Positions 1 to 5,457 of a stretch of 5,457 nucleotides of DNA are shown in pieces. Both the position numbers and the translations under genes were made by a program. The stretch is from Caulobacteraceae bacterium (GTDB taxonomy: Bacteria; Pseudomonadota; Alphaproteobacteria; Caulobacterales; Caulobacteraceae), in contig SDZP01000245.1 in assembly GCA_004144935.1 (NCBI GenBank), positions 1-5,457 of the forward strand. The letters run 5' to 3'. Every line of letters starts with the position of its first letter. Positions within the stretch are counted from its first letter, which is position 1. The notes under the pieces were generated by a model. That model made no database searches. It worked only from the letters and a program-made list of their open reading frames with translations, and had not been told where the DNA came from.

Positions 1-958
1 ACAGAAGGGTATTTGGACTGGCGGCCTCTGGCGCGCTTGCCCTGGCCGTGCCGGCTGCGCGAGCAGCGGCTCGGTCATCGTACCGTCCCCGCCGCCTCCG
101 CCACCGCCGTTGCCGTCACCGCCGCCTCCACCGCCCCCCTGGCGGGACGAGGACGCGGCGGCCCGCGAGGCGGCATACCAGGCGCAGCAGCGGGCCGACG
201 CCGAGCAGCAGGCGCGAAGTCAGGCCGAGGCCGCGGCGCGCGCGAACTGGGAGGCCGAAGCGCGAGCCGCGGCCGAAGCGGCTGCGCGGGCGGGCAACCC
301 GCCAGGCCCAGTCGCGCATCCCGCCTGGAAGCCGCCGGCGGCCGCGCCTGAGAAGCCCTTCCGCTCCTGGGACCTCTGCCTAGATTCCGACCTGCGCGTC
401 GGCGCCGCCTCGACCCTCGCCTTCGAACTTTACCGGACGAAGACCGCGCCGCAGAGCGACTGCCCTGGCGGCCGGCGGACCGAAACCTTCGCCAAGCCCA
501 TGGCCGGCATTCAACCGGCCCTGGCCAGCGCGGCGCTGGCGGCGGATGGAACGCCGCTGTTCACAGCCGAGGCGCTGGAGATCACCAACGGCGGATCGCG
601 CTTTCGTTGGACCGTCACCCCGGCCTCGCCGCAACTCACCAACATCTCCGTCGGCTATCGTTTCTTCGAGGTCGGCGCATCCGAGCCCTCCGGCGAAGAC
701 GAGGCGACCCTGAGCGGGGTGCGAATCTATGACCGGACAGAGATCGCCATAAAGGCCGACGCCACGGCGTCGAAGACCGCGACCGCCGACAAGCCGACGT
801 CCATCACCGGGCTGGTCGCCACCGTCGTCACCGTGGTTGGCGGCCTGGTCGGCCTGCTGGGCAATCTCGACAAGCTGGCCGACCTTTGGAAGAAGCACGG
901 CTGCGGCCTGGCCCGGCTCGTCGGCCGCCGGCCCAAGCCGCAGCCGGGCGGAGCCTGA
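1..958 (+). CDS. Envelope protein of unknown function, 5' partial; probable lipoprotein with C-terminal membrane segment
   Basis: I do not recognise the family. The coding frame (codons starting at 2, 5, 8...) is open from the window edge to TGA at 956-958, so the true start lies upstream; a TTG at 110 falls inside a Pro-rich repeat and is an unlikely start. Visible in order: a lipoprotein-like Cys (codon 56-58, AGCASSG); two Pro-rich units (83-142); an Ala/Glu/Arg-rich, probably helical stretch (about 143-290); a beta-rich domain (about 360-740) with two Cys (WDLC near 377, SDCPG near 461) that could form a disulfide and a FRWTVTP motif near 605; then a hydrophobic segment, GLVATVVTVVGGLVGLLG (about 809-862), followed by a basic tail with KKHGCG and RRPKP. 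This suggests an envelope-anchored protein with a stalk. The N-terminal signal peptide seems to be encoded in the neighbouring frame (see findings). The stop lies 4 bp from that of the convergent nitronate monooxygenase gene. That the gene is coding is fairly sure; its function is unknown. Confidence 0.7.
   Translation, partial: QKGIWTGGLWRACPGRAGCASSGSVIVPSPPPPPPPLPSPPPPPPPWRDEDAAAREAAYQAQQRADAEQQARSQAEAAARANWEAEARAAAEAAARAGNPPGPVAHPAWKPPAAAPEKPFRSWDLCLDSDLRVGAASTLAFELYRTKTAPQSDCPGGRRTETFAKPMAGIQPALASAALAADGTPLFTAEALEITNGGSRFRWTVTPASPQLTNISVGYRFFEVGASEPSGEDEATLSGVRIYDRTEIAIKADATASKTATADKPTSITGLVATVVTVVGGLVGLLGNLDKLADLWKKHGCGLARLVGRRPKPQPGGA
83..142 (+). repeat. Two tandem 30-bp Pro-rich coding units
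   Basis: Positions 83-112 encode PSPPPPPPPL and 113-142 encode PSPPPPPPPW. The two units share their layout and differ mainly at third codon positions (tcc/tca, ccg/cca, cca/ccg, ccg/ccc), which suggests an old in-frame duplication kept under protein-level selection. In the protein it would be a stiff polyproline spacer between the lipidated or cleaved N-terminus and the Ala-rich helix. Confidence 0.75.
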
Positions 959-962
959 AGCG

Positions 963-2036
963 CTATTCGCTGGTCCGATTGGAAAGTTCGACGGCCGCGG
1001 CGCGCGCCTCTTCCCACCAGGCCTTGACCAGTTCGCCCGCCCGTCCTGGCCTAGTCAGGGAGACCCCCTGCCCGGCCCACAGCGAGAGCACCTCGGCGTC
1101 CCCCAGCCGGCCGCCGGCGGCGCGCAGGTCGCGGGTCAGGCGGTTCTGCACCGGATAGGCGGGGATCTCGGCCTCGACCGGCCGAAGGGCCCGCATCATA
1201 GCGTTCTCGATGCCCCGGGCATGGCGGCCGGTGAAGGCGCGGGTGACGGCGGTGGCGTCGTCCGGGACGGTTTCGATCCGGCCGCGCCAGGGTTTGCTGA
1301 TCGTCGCCTCTTCGGCCAGCAGAAAGGCCGTGCCCATCTGCGCCGCCGCCGCGCCGAGGCTCAGGGCGGCCGCCACGCCGCGCCCATCCATGATGCCACC
1401 GGCCGCGATGAGCGGCAGGTCCACCGCCGCCCGGATGGTGGCGACCAGCGCCATGGTTCCGATCAGGCTTTCCGGTCCAGGCCGGAGAAACTCGCCGCGA
1501 TGGCCGCCGGCCTCGGCCCCTTGCGCGCAGATGGCGTCGGCGCCGACCTCTTCCCAGGCCCGGGCTTCGGCGACGGTGGTCGCCGTGCCGACCACCAGAG
1601 TCCCCGCCGCCTGCAACGCCGCCACCTGCTCGCGGCTCAGGATATCGAAAGTGAAGCTGGCCAACGGCGGGGCAGCTTCAATCAGCGCCGCAAGCTGCGC
1701 GTCGAAGTCAGGTGCATAGTCGTTGGGCGGGGCCGGCAGCCCGATGCCCAGCCGGTCATGCCAGGGCGCCAGCCGTTCCAGCGCCTCGGCCACCGCCGCA
1801 GGGTCCGGCGCCGCCGGGCGGACGATCAACAGATTGACGCTGAACGGTCGGCGGGTGGCGGCCTTCAGGGCGGCGACCTGCTCTGCGATCTCACCCGGCG
1901 CGAGACCGCCCCCGGCCAGCGAGCCCATGCCGCCCGCCTGACTGACCGCCAGGGTCATGGCCGGCCCGGAGGCGCCCAGCATCGGGGCCTGGATGATGGG
2001 GATGGCCAGATCGGCGAACAGCGCGGCGGCGGTCAT
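963..2036 (-). CDS. Nitronate monooxygenase (2-nitropropane dioxygenase family)
   Basis: A 357-residue FMN-dependent TIM-barrel enzyme, the usual length for class I nitronate monooxygenases, which oxidise toxic propionate 3-nitronate and other alkyl nitronates with O2 in the cytoplasm. Motifs visible in order: QAPM (16-19) and AVSQAGGMGSL (30-40) at the first strand; FSVNLL (65-70); AQGAEAGGHRG (171-181), whose His179 matches the catalytic base of the family; AAGGIMDGRG (211-220) and LGAAAAQMGTAFLLAEE (227-243), the phosphate-binding part of the FMN site; and a C-terminal WAGQG (320-324). All key residues are present, so it should be active. The start is ATG at 2034-2036; no strong Shine-Dalgarno sequence precedes it, so translation may depend on the gene 40 bp upstream. 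FabK-type enoyl-ACP reductases share the fold and the GGH motif, but the His-containing AQGAEAGGHRG context and the C-terminus favour nitronate monooxygenase. The physiological substrate cannot be read from sequence. Confidence 0.9.
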   Translation of the reverse strand: MTAAALFADLAIPIIQAPMLGASGPAMTLAVSQAGGMGSLAGGGLAPGEIAEQVAALKAATRRPFSVNLLIVRPAAPDPAAVAEALERLAPWHDRLGIGLPAPPNDYAPDFDAQLAALIEAAPPLASFTFDILSREQVAALQAAGTLVVGTATTVAEARAWEEVGADAICAQGAEAGGHRGEFLRPGPESLIGTMALVATIRAAVDLPLIAAGGIMDGRGVAAALSLGAAAAQMGTAFLLAEEATISKPWRGRIETVPDDATAVTRAFTGRHARGIENAMMRALRPVEAEIPAYPVQNRLTRDLRAAGGRLGDAEVLSLWAGQGVSLTRPGRAGELVKAWWEEARAAAVELSNRTSE

Positions 2037-2076
2037 GGCCGAAAGATGGGGCGCCGCGCGCCCAAGCGAAAGACGC

Positions 2077-2559
2077 TCAGTCCTGAGGATTGGCGACCAG
2101 CCGCCGGCTCAGCCAGTCCTTCTCGGGCGCCTTCATATAGACGTCCTCGATCACCCAGCGGCCGTCCTCGACGACCATGTCGATCAGCCGCTCGCGCGCC
2201 TCGCCGAAGTTCCGGAAGGTGACCCGCACCCGGGCCGTGTCGGTCGTCTTGCCGAGCACGACGATCTTCAGGTCCCGGTATTCCGGCAGGTCCTGACCGC
2301 CCGAGACCCAGTCGAAATCGAGATAGTTCATGTCCCGCCCGGCATCGAGCGCCAGCAGGGCGCGCAGGCCGGCGGCGTAGAGCTCTGGTCCCTCCGCCTC
2401 GGGCGGATCATCGATGGACGGGTCGGGGTCGGGCGCGGGAGTCTTGTAGAGCTCAGCGACGACGGCGGCAGGGTCGGCCGGACCGACGGTCGGCTGGGCC
2501 ATCGCCGGCCCCGCCAGCAGCATGGCCGCGCCAATGGCCAGGATCAGTCGTCCGCGCAT
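2077..2559 (-). CDS. Small exported protein, DUF3828-like
   Basis: A 160-residue protein with a clear Sec signal peptide: MRGR, a hydrophobic core (LILAIGAAMLLAG) and an AMA cleavage site after residue 21, leaving a mature periplasmic protein of about 139 residues. The mature part starts with an Ala/Pro/Asp-rich linker (22-57). The folded part has FDWVSGGQD (82-90), beta strands KIVVLG and ARVRVTF (98-115), and MVVEDGRWVIEDVYM (128-142), a strand-turn-strand element seen in DUF3828 and NTF2-like exported proteins. Function is unknown; a small ligand-binding or stress-related role is only a guess. A good ribosome binding site precedes the ATG. The gene follows the DUF1254 gene by 71 bp and precedes the monooxygenase by 40 bp, so it may share a transcript with either. 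The DUF3828 assignment rests on recalled motif resemblance. Confidence 0.8.
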   Translation of the reverse strand: MRGRLILAIGAAMLLAGPAMAQPTVGPADPAAVVAELYKTPAPDPDPSIDDPPEAEGPELYAAGLRALLALDAGRDMNYLDFDWVSGGQDLPEYRDLKIVVLGKTTDTARVRVTFRNFGEARERLIDMVVEDGRWVIEDVYMKAPEKDWLSRRLVANPQD

Positions 2560-2564
2560 GCTCG

Positions 2565-2569
2565 CCTCC
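2565..2569 (-). promoter_or_regulatory. Ribosome binding site of the DUF3828-like gene
   Basis: The minus strand reads GGAGG here, five bases before the ATG at 2557-2559. It fixes the start and gives a well-placed signal peptide. Confidence 0.8.
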
Positions 2570-2630
2570 AGTTTCGAAGGGCCGGGCTTACGGTCTGCGC
2601 CGCCGCCCGTCGTCCCCCGTTAAGGTGGGC

Positions 2631-3917
2631 TCAGGCCCGGACGATGGGCGACAGCCGCCATTCGCCGTTCAGCAGAGCCGGTCCCGGTAGGTAGCCCCGC
2701 CAGGTGACGGTGAACGGCCCGGTCTTGGGGGCCGGCAGCCAGTTGGCCGACCGCTCGCCGCCCGGATCGCTGCGGCCGATCCAGACATCGACCCCGCCGT
2801 CGCGGCGCCGGCGCAACCCCTTGCTGCGATCGCCGATGGCGTAGCGCTTCAGCGGGTTGTCGGTGAAGAAGAACTGGCCGTCCGGGGTCGCCTCGTACAT
2901 CGACAGCGACCAGAACCCCGACAAAGGCACATCGGCCGGCAGGCTGAACCGGTAGAGGCCATCGCCGTGGAACAGGCCGTCCTTCTCGCCTTCCGGCCGC
3001 ATGTAAAGGGCCTCCGCCGGCGGCAACGCCCCCAGCCCGCCCAGCGCGACGGCGGCGCGGTAGGCATAGTCCTGGCCATAGTCGCCGAGGTTGGCGCGCG
3101 GGTAACGCCAGCCGCCGATCACCTTCTGCGAGCCGAAACCGCCCATGATCAGGCCGCGGGCCTCGGCGATGCCGGCGGCGACGGCCGGCAGGTCGGCGGG
3201 GGCGATCTGGCCCTCCCCGAGCAGCGCGGCGGTGCGGCGGATGAGGCGCAGGTCCATCGCGGTGGCCGGATCGCTGGCCATCAATTCGCGGGCGCTGGCG
3301 AAGTAGGCGGCGGGGTCGGCGTCCCGCTGCGCATAGACGCCCGGCGGCTTGCCCGCCTTGCCCGACAGCTTGAAGCCGCGCAGCAGGGGCTGCAGGGCCG
3401 CGACCTCCTCTGGCCCGTCGACCAGGACGCGCGCCAGGGCCCAGGCATGCGGCGTGGCGATGCGCACCGGATTGGGTCCGCCCGAGGGCTGGCCCGGCCC
3501 GCACAGCGTGAAGGTCCCGCCGCCTCCACCCACCGTCCGGCTGCCGAGCACGGCGTTGTTGTTGGTGTACATGTCCATGACCGCCAGCGACCAGTAGCGG
3601 TCGCCGGTCTCGGGGACCGTCAGGGTCACCGGCCCCTCGGTGAGGTCCAGCCAGGCGCTGAGGTAGAGGGTGTCGTTGTTCGGGGTGGTGACCGCCCGGG
3701 CGGTGTGGTCGGCCAGGGCCCGGCCGCCGGCGAAGAAATTCGGCGGCAGGCCCTGCTTCATCTGCCGGGCCCGCGTCAGCGCCATCTCGATCAGCGGCAG
3801 GCCGAAAATCCAGGCGTCGCGGGCGGCGGCCTTGAGGTCGGTCTGGGCGCTGGCGGGGGCAGCCAGGCCGCTGAGCCCGAGGGCGCTCATGGCGAGCATC
3901 AATTCACGGCGGGTCAT
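2631..3917 (-). CDS. DUF1254/DUF1214 domain exported protein
   Basis: A 428-residue protein of the DUF1254-DUF1214 two-domain family, whose biochemical role is unknown. The N-terminus MTRRELMLAMSALGLSGLAA with PASA before Gln25 is a twin-arginine-like signal peptide (Arg3-Arg4), so the protein probably reaches the periplasm folded. DUF1254 spans about 28-165 and carries AWIFGLPLIEM (35-45), the signature TTPNNDTLY (77-85), and YWSLAVMDMYTNN (108-120). A helical linker follows (about 165-260). DUF1214 covers about 305-412: YRFSLPADVPLSGFWSLSMY (322-341), FFFTDNPLKRYAIGDR (349-364) and ANWLPAPKTGPFTVTWRGYLP (391-411, the conserved NWLPAP end). A longer reading from GTG at 3953 adds 12 residues before the signal; ATG at 3915-3917 is preferred for its ribosome binding site and normal signal length. 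The gene is complete. A promoter-like patch with a palindrome sits just upstream. Confidence 0.92.
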   Translation of the reverse strand: MTRRELMLAMSALGLSGLAAPASAQTDLKAAARDAWIFGLPLIEMALTRARQMKQGLPPNFFAGGRALADHTARAVTTPNNDTLYLSAWLDLTEGPVTLTVPETGDRYWSLAVMDMYTNNNAVLGSRTVGGGGGTFTLCGPGQPSGGPNPVRIATPHAWALARVLVDGPEEVAALQPLLRGFKLSGKAGKPPGVYAQRDADPAAYFASARELMASDPATAMDLRLIRRTAALLGEGQIAPADLPAVAAGIAEARGLIMGGFGSQKVIGGWRYPRANLGDYGQDYAYRAAVALGGLGALPPAEALYMRPEGEKDGLFHGDGLYRFSLPADVPLSGFWSLSMYEATPDGQFFFTDNPLKRYAIGDRSKGLRRRRDGGVDVWIGRSDPGGERSANWLPAPKTGPFTVTWRGYLPGPALLNGEWRLSPIVRA

Positions 3918-3924
3918 GGCGCGG

Positions 3925-3928
3925 CTCC
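3925..3928 (-). promoter_or_regulatory. Ribosome binding site deciding the DUF1254 gene start
   Basis: The minus strand reads GGAG seven bases before the ATG at 3915-3917. This supports that start over the in-frame GTG at 3951-3953, which lies within the proposed promoter. Confidence 0.7.
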
Positions 3929-3940
3929 AGTTGCGCCAGC

Positions 3941-3969
3941 AATGTAACCGCACGGTTTCGTTTTACCAA
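3941..3969 (-). promoter_or_regulatory. Candidate promoter with operator-like palindrome for the DUF1254 gene
   Basis: Positions 3941-3970 are 17/30 A or T, in a window that is otherwise strongly GC-rich. On the minus strand a -35-like TTGGTA (3964-3969) and a -10-like TACATT (3941-3946) are separated by 17 bp; each matches four of six sigma-70 consensus positions. The perfect 12-bp inverted repeat AACCGtgCGGTT (3946-3957) lies between them and overlaps the -10, where a TetR-type repressor could block transcription. The elements and spacing are seen; the function is inferred, and no regulator gene is in the window. Confidence 0.35.
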
Positions 3970-3996
3970 GCCGCCAGGCTGGGATGGGAGACGGCC

Positions 3997-4782
3997 CTAG
4001 TCCCCCGCCGTCTCCGCCGCCGCCTTCTGCGCCGCCAGCTTGGCCAGCACCCGCCCTCGCCCCCGCGACAGGGCCGTGACGACGCCGCGCAGCGTCCGAA
4101 CCTCCTGCTCGGTCATCTGCGCCTTGCCGAGCGCCACCCGCAGGTTCCGCACCATCGAGGGCCGCTTGGCCGCCGGGTGGAAGAAGCCGGCCTCGTCGAG
4201 TTCGGCCTCCAGCTGTTCGTACAGCCCCATCATCGATTTCTGGTCGGCGGGCGGCAGGGAATTGAGCGCGAAGGCCTCGCGCGGCCCCTCGTCGATGGTC
4301 AGCCGCCATTCGTAGGCGGTCAGCGCCACGGCCTGGGCCAGGTTCAGCGACCGGAAACGCTCGTCGACGGGGATGGTGACGATGGCCTGGCAGAGGGCGA
4401 TGTCATGCGTTTCCAGCCCCGCCCGCTCACCGCCGAACAGCATGCCGACCGCCTGGCCGGCGGCGACCCGGGCGTGCAGGTCGGCGGCGGCCTGGCGCGG
4501 GGTGATCACCGGCAGCTGGGTCTCGCGCGGCCGGGCCGTGGTGGCGAAGACCAGCGACAGATCGCCGATCGCCTCGGCCAGGGTTTCGAACACCTGCGCA
4601 TTGTCCAGCGGCCAGCTGGCGCCCGACGCGCTGGCCCAGGCCCGGTCCTGCGGCCAGCCGTCGCGCGGCCGCACCAGGCGCAGCTCCGACAGCCCGAAAT
4701 TGGCCATCACCCGGGCGACGGCGCCGATATTCTCGGCCAGCTGGGGTTCGTTGAGGATGACGACGGGGGGACGGGAAGACAT
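3997..4782 (-). CDS. trmJ: tRNA (cytidine/uridine-2'-O-)-methyltransferase TrmJ
   Basis: A 261-residue SPOUT (TrmH-family) RNA 2'-O-methyltransferase, the usual TrmJ length; TrmJ methylates the ribose of residue 32 in the anticodon loop of several tRNAs using S-adenosylmethionine. The three knot motifs are present: NIGAVARVMANFG (18-30) with the conserved Asn and Arg24; MLFGGERAGLE (114-124), the FGxExxGL motif; and SLNLAQAVALTAYEW (145-159). The loop with VRPRDGWP (37-44) and AWASASGA (48-55) is typical of TrmJ, as is the helical C-terminal extension ending in RPSMVRNLRVALGKAQMTEQEVRTLRG, here given in two parts as residues 207-222 and 223-233. The start is ATG at 4780-4782 with a good ribosome binding site. 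It is the first gene of the leftward group and divergent from the beta-lactamase gene. Other TrmH-family enzymes (TrmL, RlmB) are less likely because they lack this C-terminal extension. Whether it modifies C32, U32 or both cannot be told from sequence. Confidence 0.92.
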   Translation of the reverse strand: MSSRPPVVILNEPQLAENIGAVARVMANFGLSELRLVRPRDGWPQDRAWASASGASWPLDNAQVFETLAEAIGDLSLVFATTARPRETQLPVITPRQAAADLHARVAAGQAVGMLFGGERAGLETHDIALCQAIVTIPVDERFRSLNLAQAVALTAYEWRLTIDEGPREAFALNSLPPADQKSMMGLYEQLEAELDEAGFFHPAAKRPSMVRNLRVALGKAQMTEQEVRTLRGVVTALSRGRGRVLAKLAAQKAAAETAGD

Positions 4783-4847
4783 GGCGGCTTCCTACTCCAC
4801 AACGTCGGCCGCTGTCGAACCGCCCGCTCGCGCGTTAGGGTCGCGAC
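4783..4847. promoter_or_regulatory. Divergent trmJ / beta-lactamase intergenic region
   Basis: Only 65 bp separate the two start codons, so both promoters would have to lie here or inside the opposite gene. For the beta-lactamase a weak AGGG (4837-4840) stands seven bases before the ATG at 4848. I see no convincing -35/-10 pair on either strand and no AmpR-type operator. Assignment as a shared regulatory region rests on position only. Confidence 0.4.
4790..4793 (-). promoter_or_regulatory. Ribosome binding site of trmJ
   Basis: The minus strand reads AGGA seven bases before the ATG at 4780-4782, supporting that start. Confidence 0.65.
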
Positions 4848-5457
4848 ATGCGCATCCTGATCCTCACCGCCGCCCTCCTGCTCGCCGCCTGCGGAGGCGA
4901 CACCGACACCGTCGCCAAGACGCCAGCCCTGAAGATCAAGGTGCTCGACAAGGGCATCACCCAGCTGGCCGACCGCATCGACGGCCGGCTGGAGGTGGCG
5001 GTGCAGAACCTCGACGGCGGCGAGATCTGGGCCCGCAACGCCGAGCAGACCTTCCCGCTGCAGAGCGTCTTCAAGGCCCCGCTCGGCGCCGCCGTGCTCT
5101 CCGAGGTCGACGCCAGGCGGCTGTCGCTCGACGAGCAGATCACCATCGAGGACATGGAGCTGTCGCCGCCGCTCAGCCCCATCTCGCAGGCCTGGCCCGG
5201 CCGCAAGACCTACACGGTGCGCGAACTTCTGGTCGCCGCCGTCCGCGACAGCGACAACACCGCCGCCGACGTGCTGATGCGCAAGATCGGCGGGCCCGGC
5301 GCGCTGAAGTCCTGGCTGGTCGAGAAGGGCATCATCGGCCTGCGCATCGACCGCTACGAGCGCGAGCTGCAGGTCGAGGCGGTCGGCTTCCGGCACGGCC
5401 AGCTTGGCCGCCTCGAAGGCCTCCGGCGTGCGCCAGGCAGGCCGGAACGACGGCATG
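4848..5457 (+). CDS. bla: Class A beta-lactamase lipoprotein, 3' partial and disrupted near 5387
   Basis: A serine beta-lactamase that would hydrolyse beta-lactams in the periplasm. The signal peptide MRILILTAALLLAAC ends in a perfect lipobox (LAAC, Cys15), with Gly at +2, which favours outer-membrane anchoring. The catalytic motifs are in order and correctly spaced: SVFK (73-76) with the nucleophile Ser73; SDN (135-137); and the omega-loop ERELQ (171-175), whose Glu171 is the general base (Glu166 in standard numbering). The usual Asn of ExxLN is Gln here. The spacing from SDN to Glu is 36 residues, as in TEM. Residues 1-180 have only 4 codons ending in A or T; the next 23 codons have 7, and the protein stops looking like a beta-lactamase. 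The cause appears to be an inverted segment (see findings). The KTG motif and C-terminus lie beyond the window. The start is ATG 4848-4850. Substrate range cannot be judged. Confidence 0.9.
   Translation, partial: MRILILTAALLLAACGGDTDTVAKTPALKIKVLDKGITQLADRIDGRLEVAVQNLDGGEIWARNAEQTFPLQSVFKAPLGAAVLSEVDARRLSLDEQITIEDMELSPPLSPISQAWPGRKTYTVRELLVAAVRDSDNTAADVLMRKIGGPGALKSWLVEKGIIGLRIDRYERELQVEAVGFRHGQLGRLEGLRRAPGRPERRH
5387..5457 (-). other. Apparently inverted piece of the beta-lactamase gene at the window edge
   Basis: On the minus strand, from 5456 downward, the codons read MPSFRPAWRTPEAF and then EAAKLAVPE, ending at about 5388. This is the sort of sequence that follows the omega loop in environmental lipoprotein class A beta-lactamases (a G-x-x-SFRPAW...AVP pattern, from memory of the family). 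Reversing about 71 bases joins it in frame to Gly180: GG from 5385-5386 plus C from 5457 keeps the glycine codon, then ATG CCG TCG follows. Codon use supports this: 2 of 23 minus-strand codons end in A or T, against 7 of 23 on the plus strand. Breakpoints are uncertain by a few bases because GGC/GCC is shared at the junction. Confidence 0.75.

Noticed and set aside
110..112. TTG as the start of the first gene
   Set aside because: It lies between two Pro-rich repeat units, lacks a ribosome binding site, and the frame is open upstream with a lipoprotein-like Cys before it.
837..2222. Long plus-strand open frame opposite the nitronate monooxygenase
   Set aside because: Its protein is rich in Arg, Gly, Pro and Gln with no family features; it is the antisense shadow of a clearly coding high-GC gene.
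2967..3947. Long plus-strand open frame opposite the DUF1254 gene
   Set aside because: Low-complexity translation, no motifs, fully antisense to a well-supported gene; open because stop codons are rare at this GC content.
3951..3953. GTG start for the DUF1254 protein
   Set aside because: It would add 12 residues before a good Tat-type signal peptide, has no ribosome binding site, and lies inside the promoter-like patch.
3969..3980. Hairpin AGCC-TGGC-GGCT after trmJ as an intrinsic terminator
   Set aside because: The stem is only four base pairs and no T-run follows on the minus strand.
3670..4860. Plus-strand open frame across trmJ and its flanks
   Set aside because: It crosses a gene and two intergenic regions and has no recognisable domain; it is an antisense shadow.
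4707..5387. Minus-strand open frame over the beta-lactamase gene as an independent gene
   Set aside because: Apart from the first ~23 residues, which belong to the inverted segment, the translation is the antisense of the beta-lactamase and of the start of trmJ.
1..5457. Mobile element, CRISPR array, phage defence island or tRNA/rRNA gene
   Set aside because: No transposase, integrase, direct-repeat array, terminal inverted repeats or RNA-gene signatures were seen; apart from the edge anomalies the gene content is ordinary.

Overview
This 5.46 kb, very GC-rich window looks like chromosomal DNA of an alphaproteobacterium. Third codon positions are almost all G or C, and the gene families present (a lipoprotein class A beta-lactamase, a DUF1254/DUF1214 protein, TrmJ, a nitronate monooxygenase) would fit Caulobacterales such as Caulobacter, Phenylobacterium or Brevundimonas. 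That placement is an inference from composition and protein style; there is no rRNA or other marker. I see no mobile element, CRISPR array, tRNA or rRNA.

Layout from left to right. Positions 1-958 (+) hold the 3' part of an unrecognised envelope protein with a Pro-rich repeat, an Ala/Glu-rich helix, a beta-rich domain and a C-terminal membrane segment; its signal-peptide region seems to be in another frame. It converges, with 4 bp between the stop codons, on a leftward group of four genes: trmJ (4782-3997), a Tat-exported DUF1254/DUF1214 protein (3917-2631), a small exported DUF3828-like protein (2559-2077) and a nitronate monooxygenase (2036-963). Gaps of 79, 71 and 40 bp permit co-transcription, but an AT-rich promoter-like patch before the DUF1254 gene suggests it also has its own start. 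Divergent from trmJ across 65 bp, a class A beta-lactamase lipoprotein (4848 onward, +) runs off the right edge.

The gene content is ordinary housekeeping and accessory metabolism; I find no convincing new biological system. The genes do not form one obvious pathway: tRNA modification, nitronate detoxification, two exported proteins of unknown role, and beta-lactam resistance.

The striking signals are at both edges. The last ~71 bases (about 5387-5457) appear to be inverted: the plus-strand reading loses coding character after the beta-lactamase omega loop, while the minus strand reads exactly what the enzyme should carry next, in frame with the break. At the left edge a lipoprotein signal peptide lies one frame away from the rest of its gene, and one extra base would restore a consensus lipobox. 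Both may be contig-end assembly errors rather than biology.
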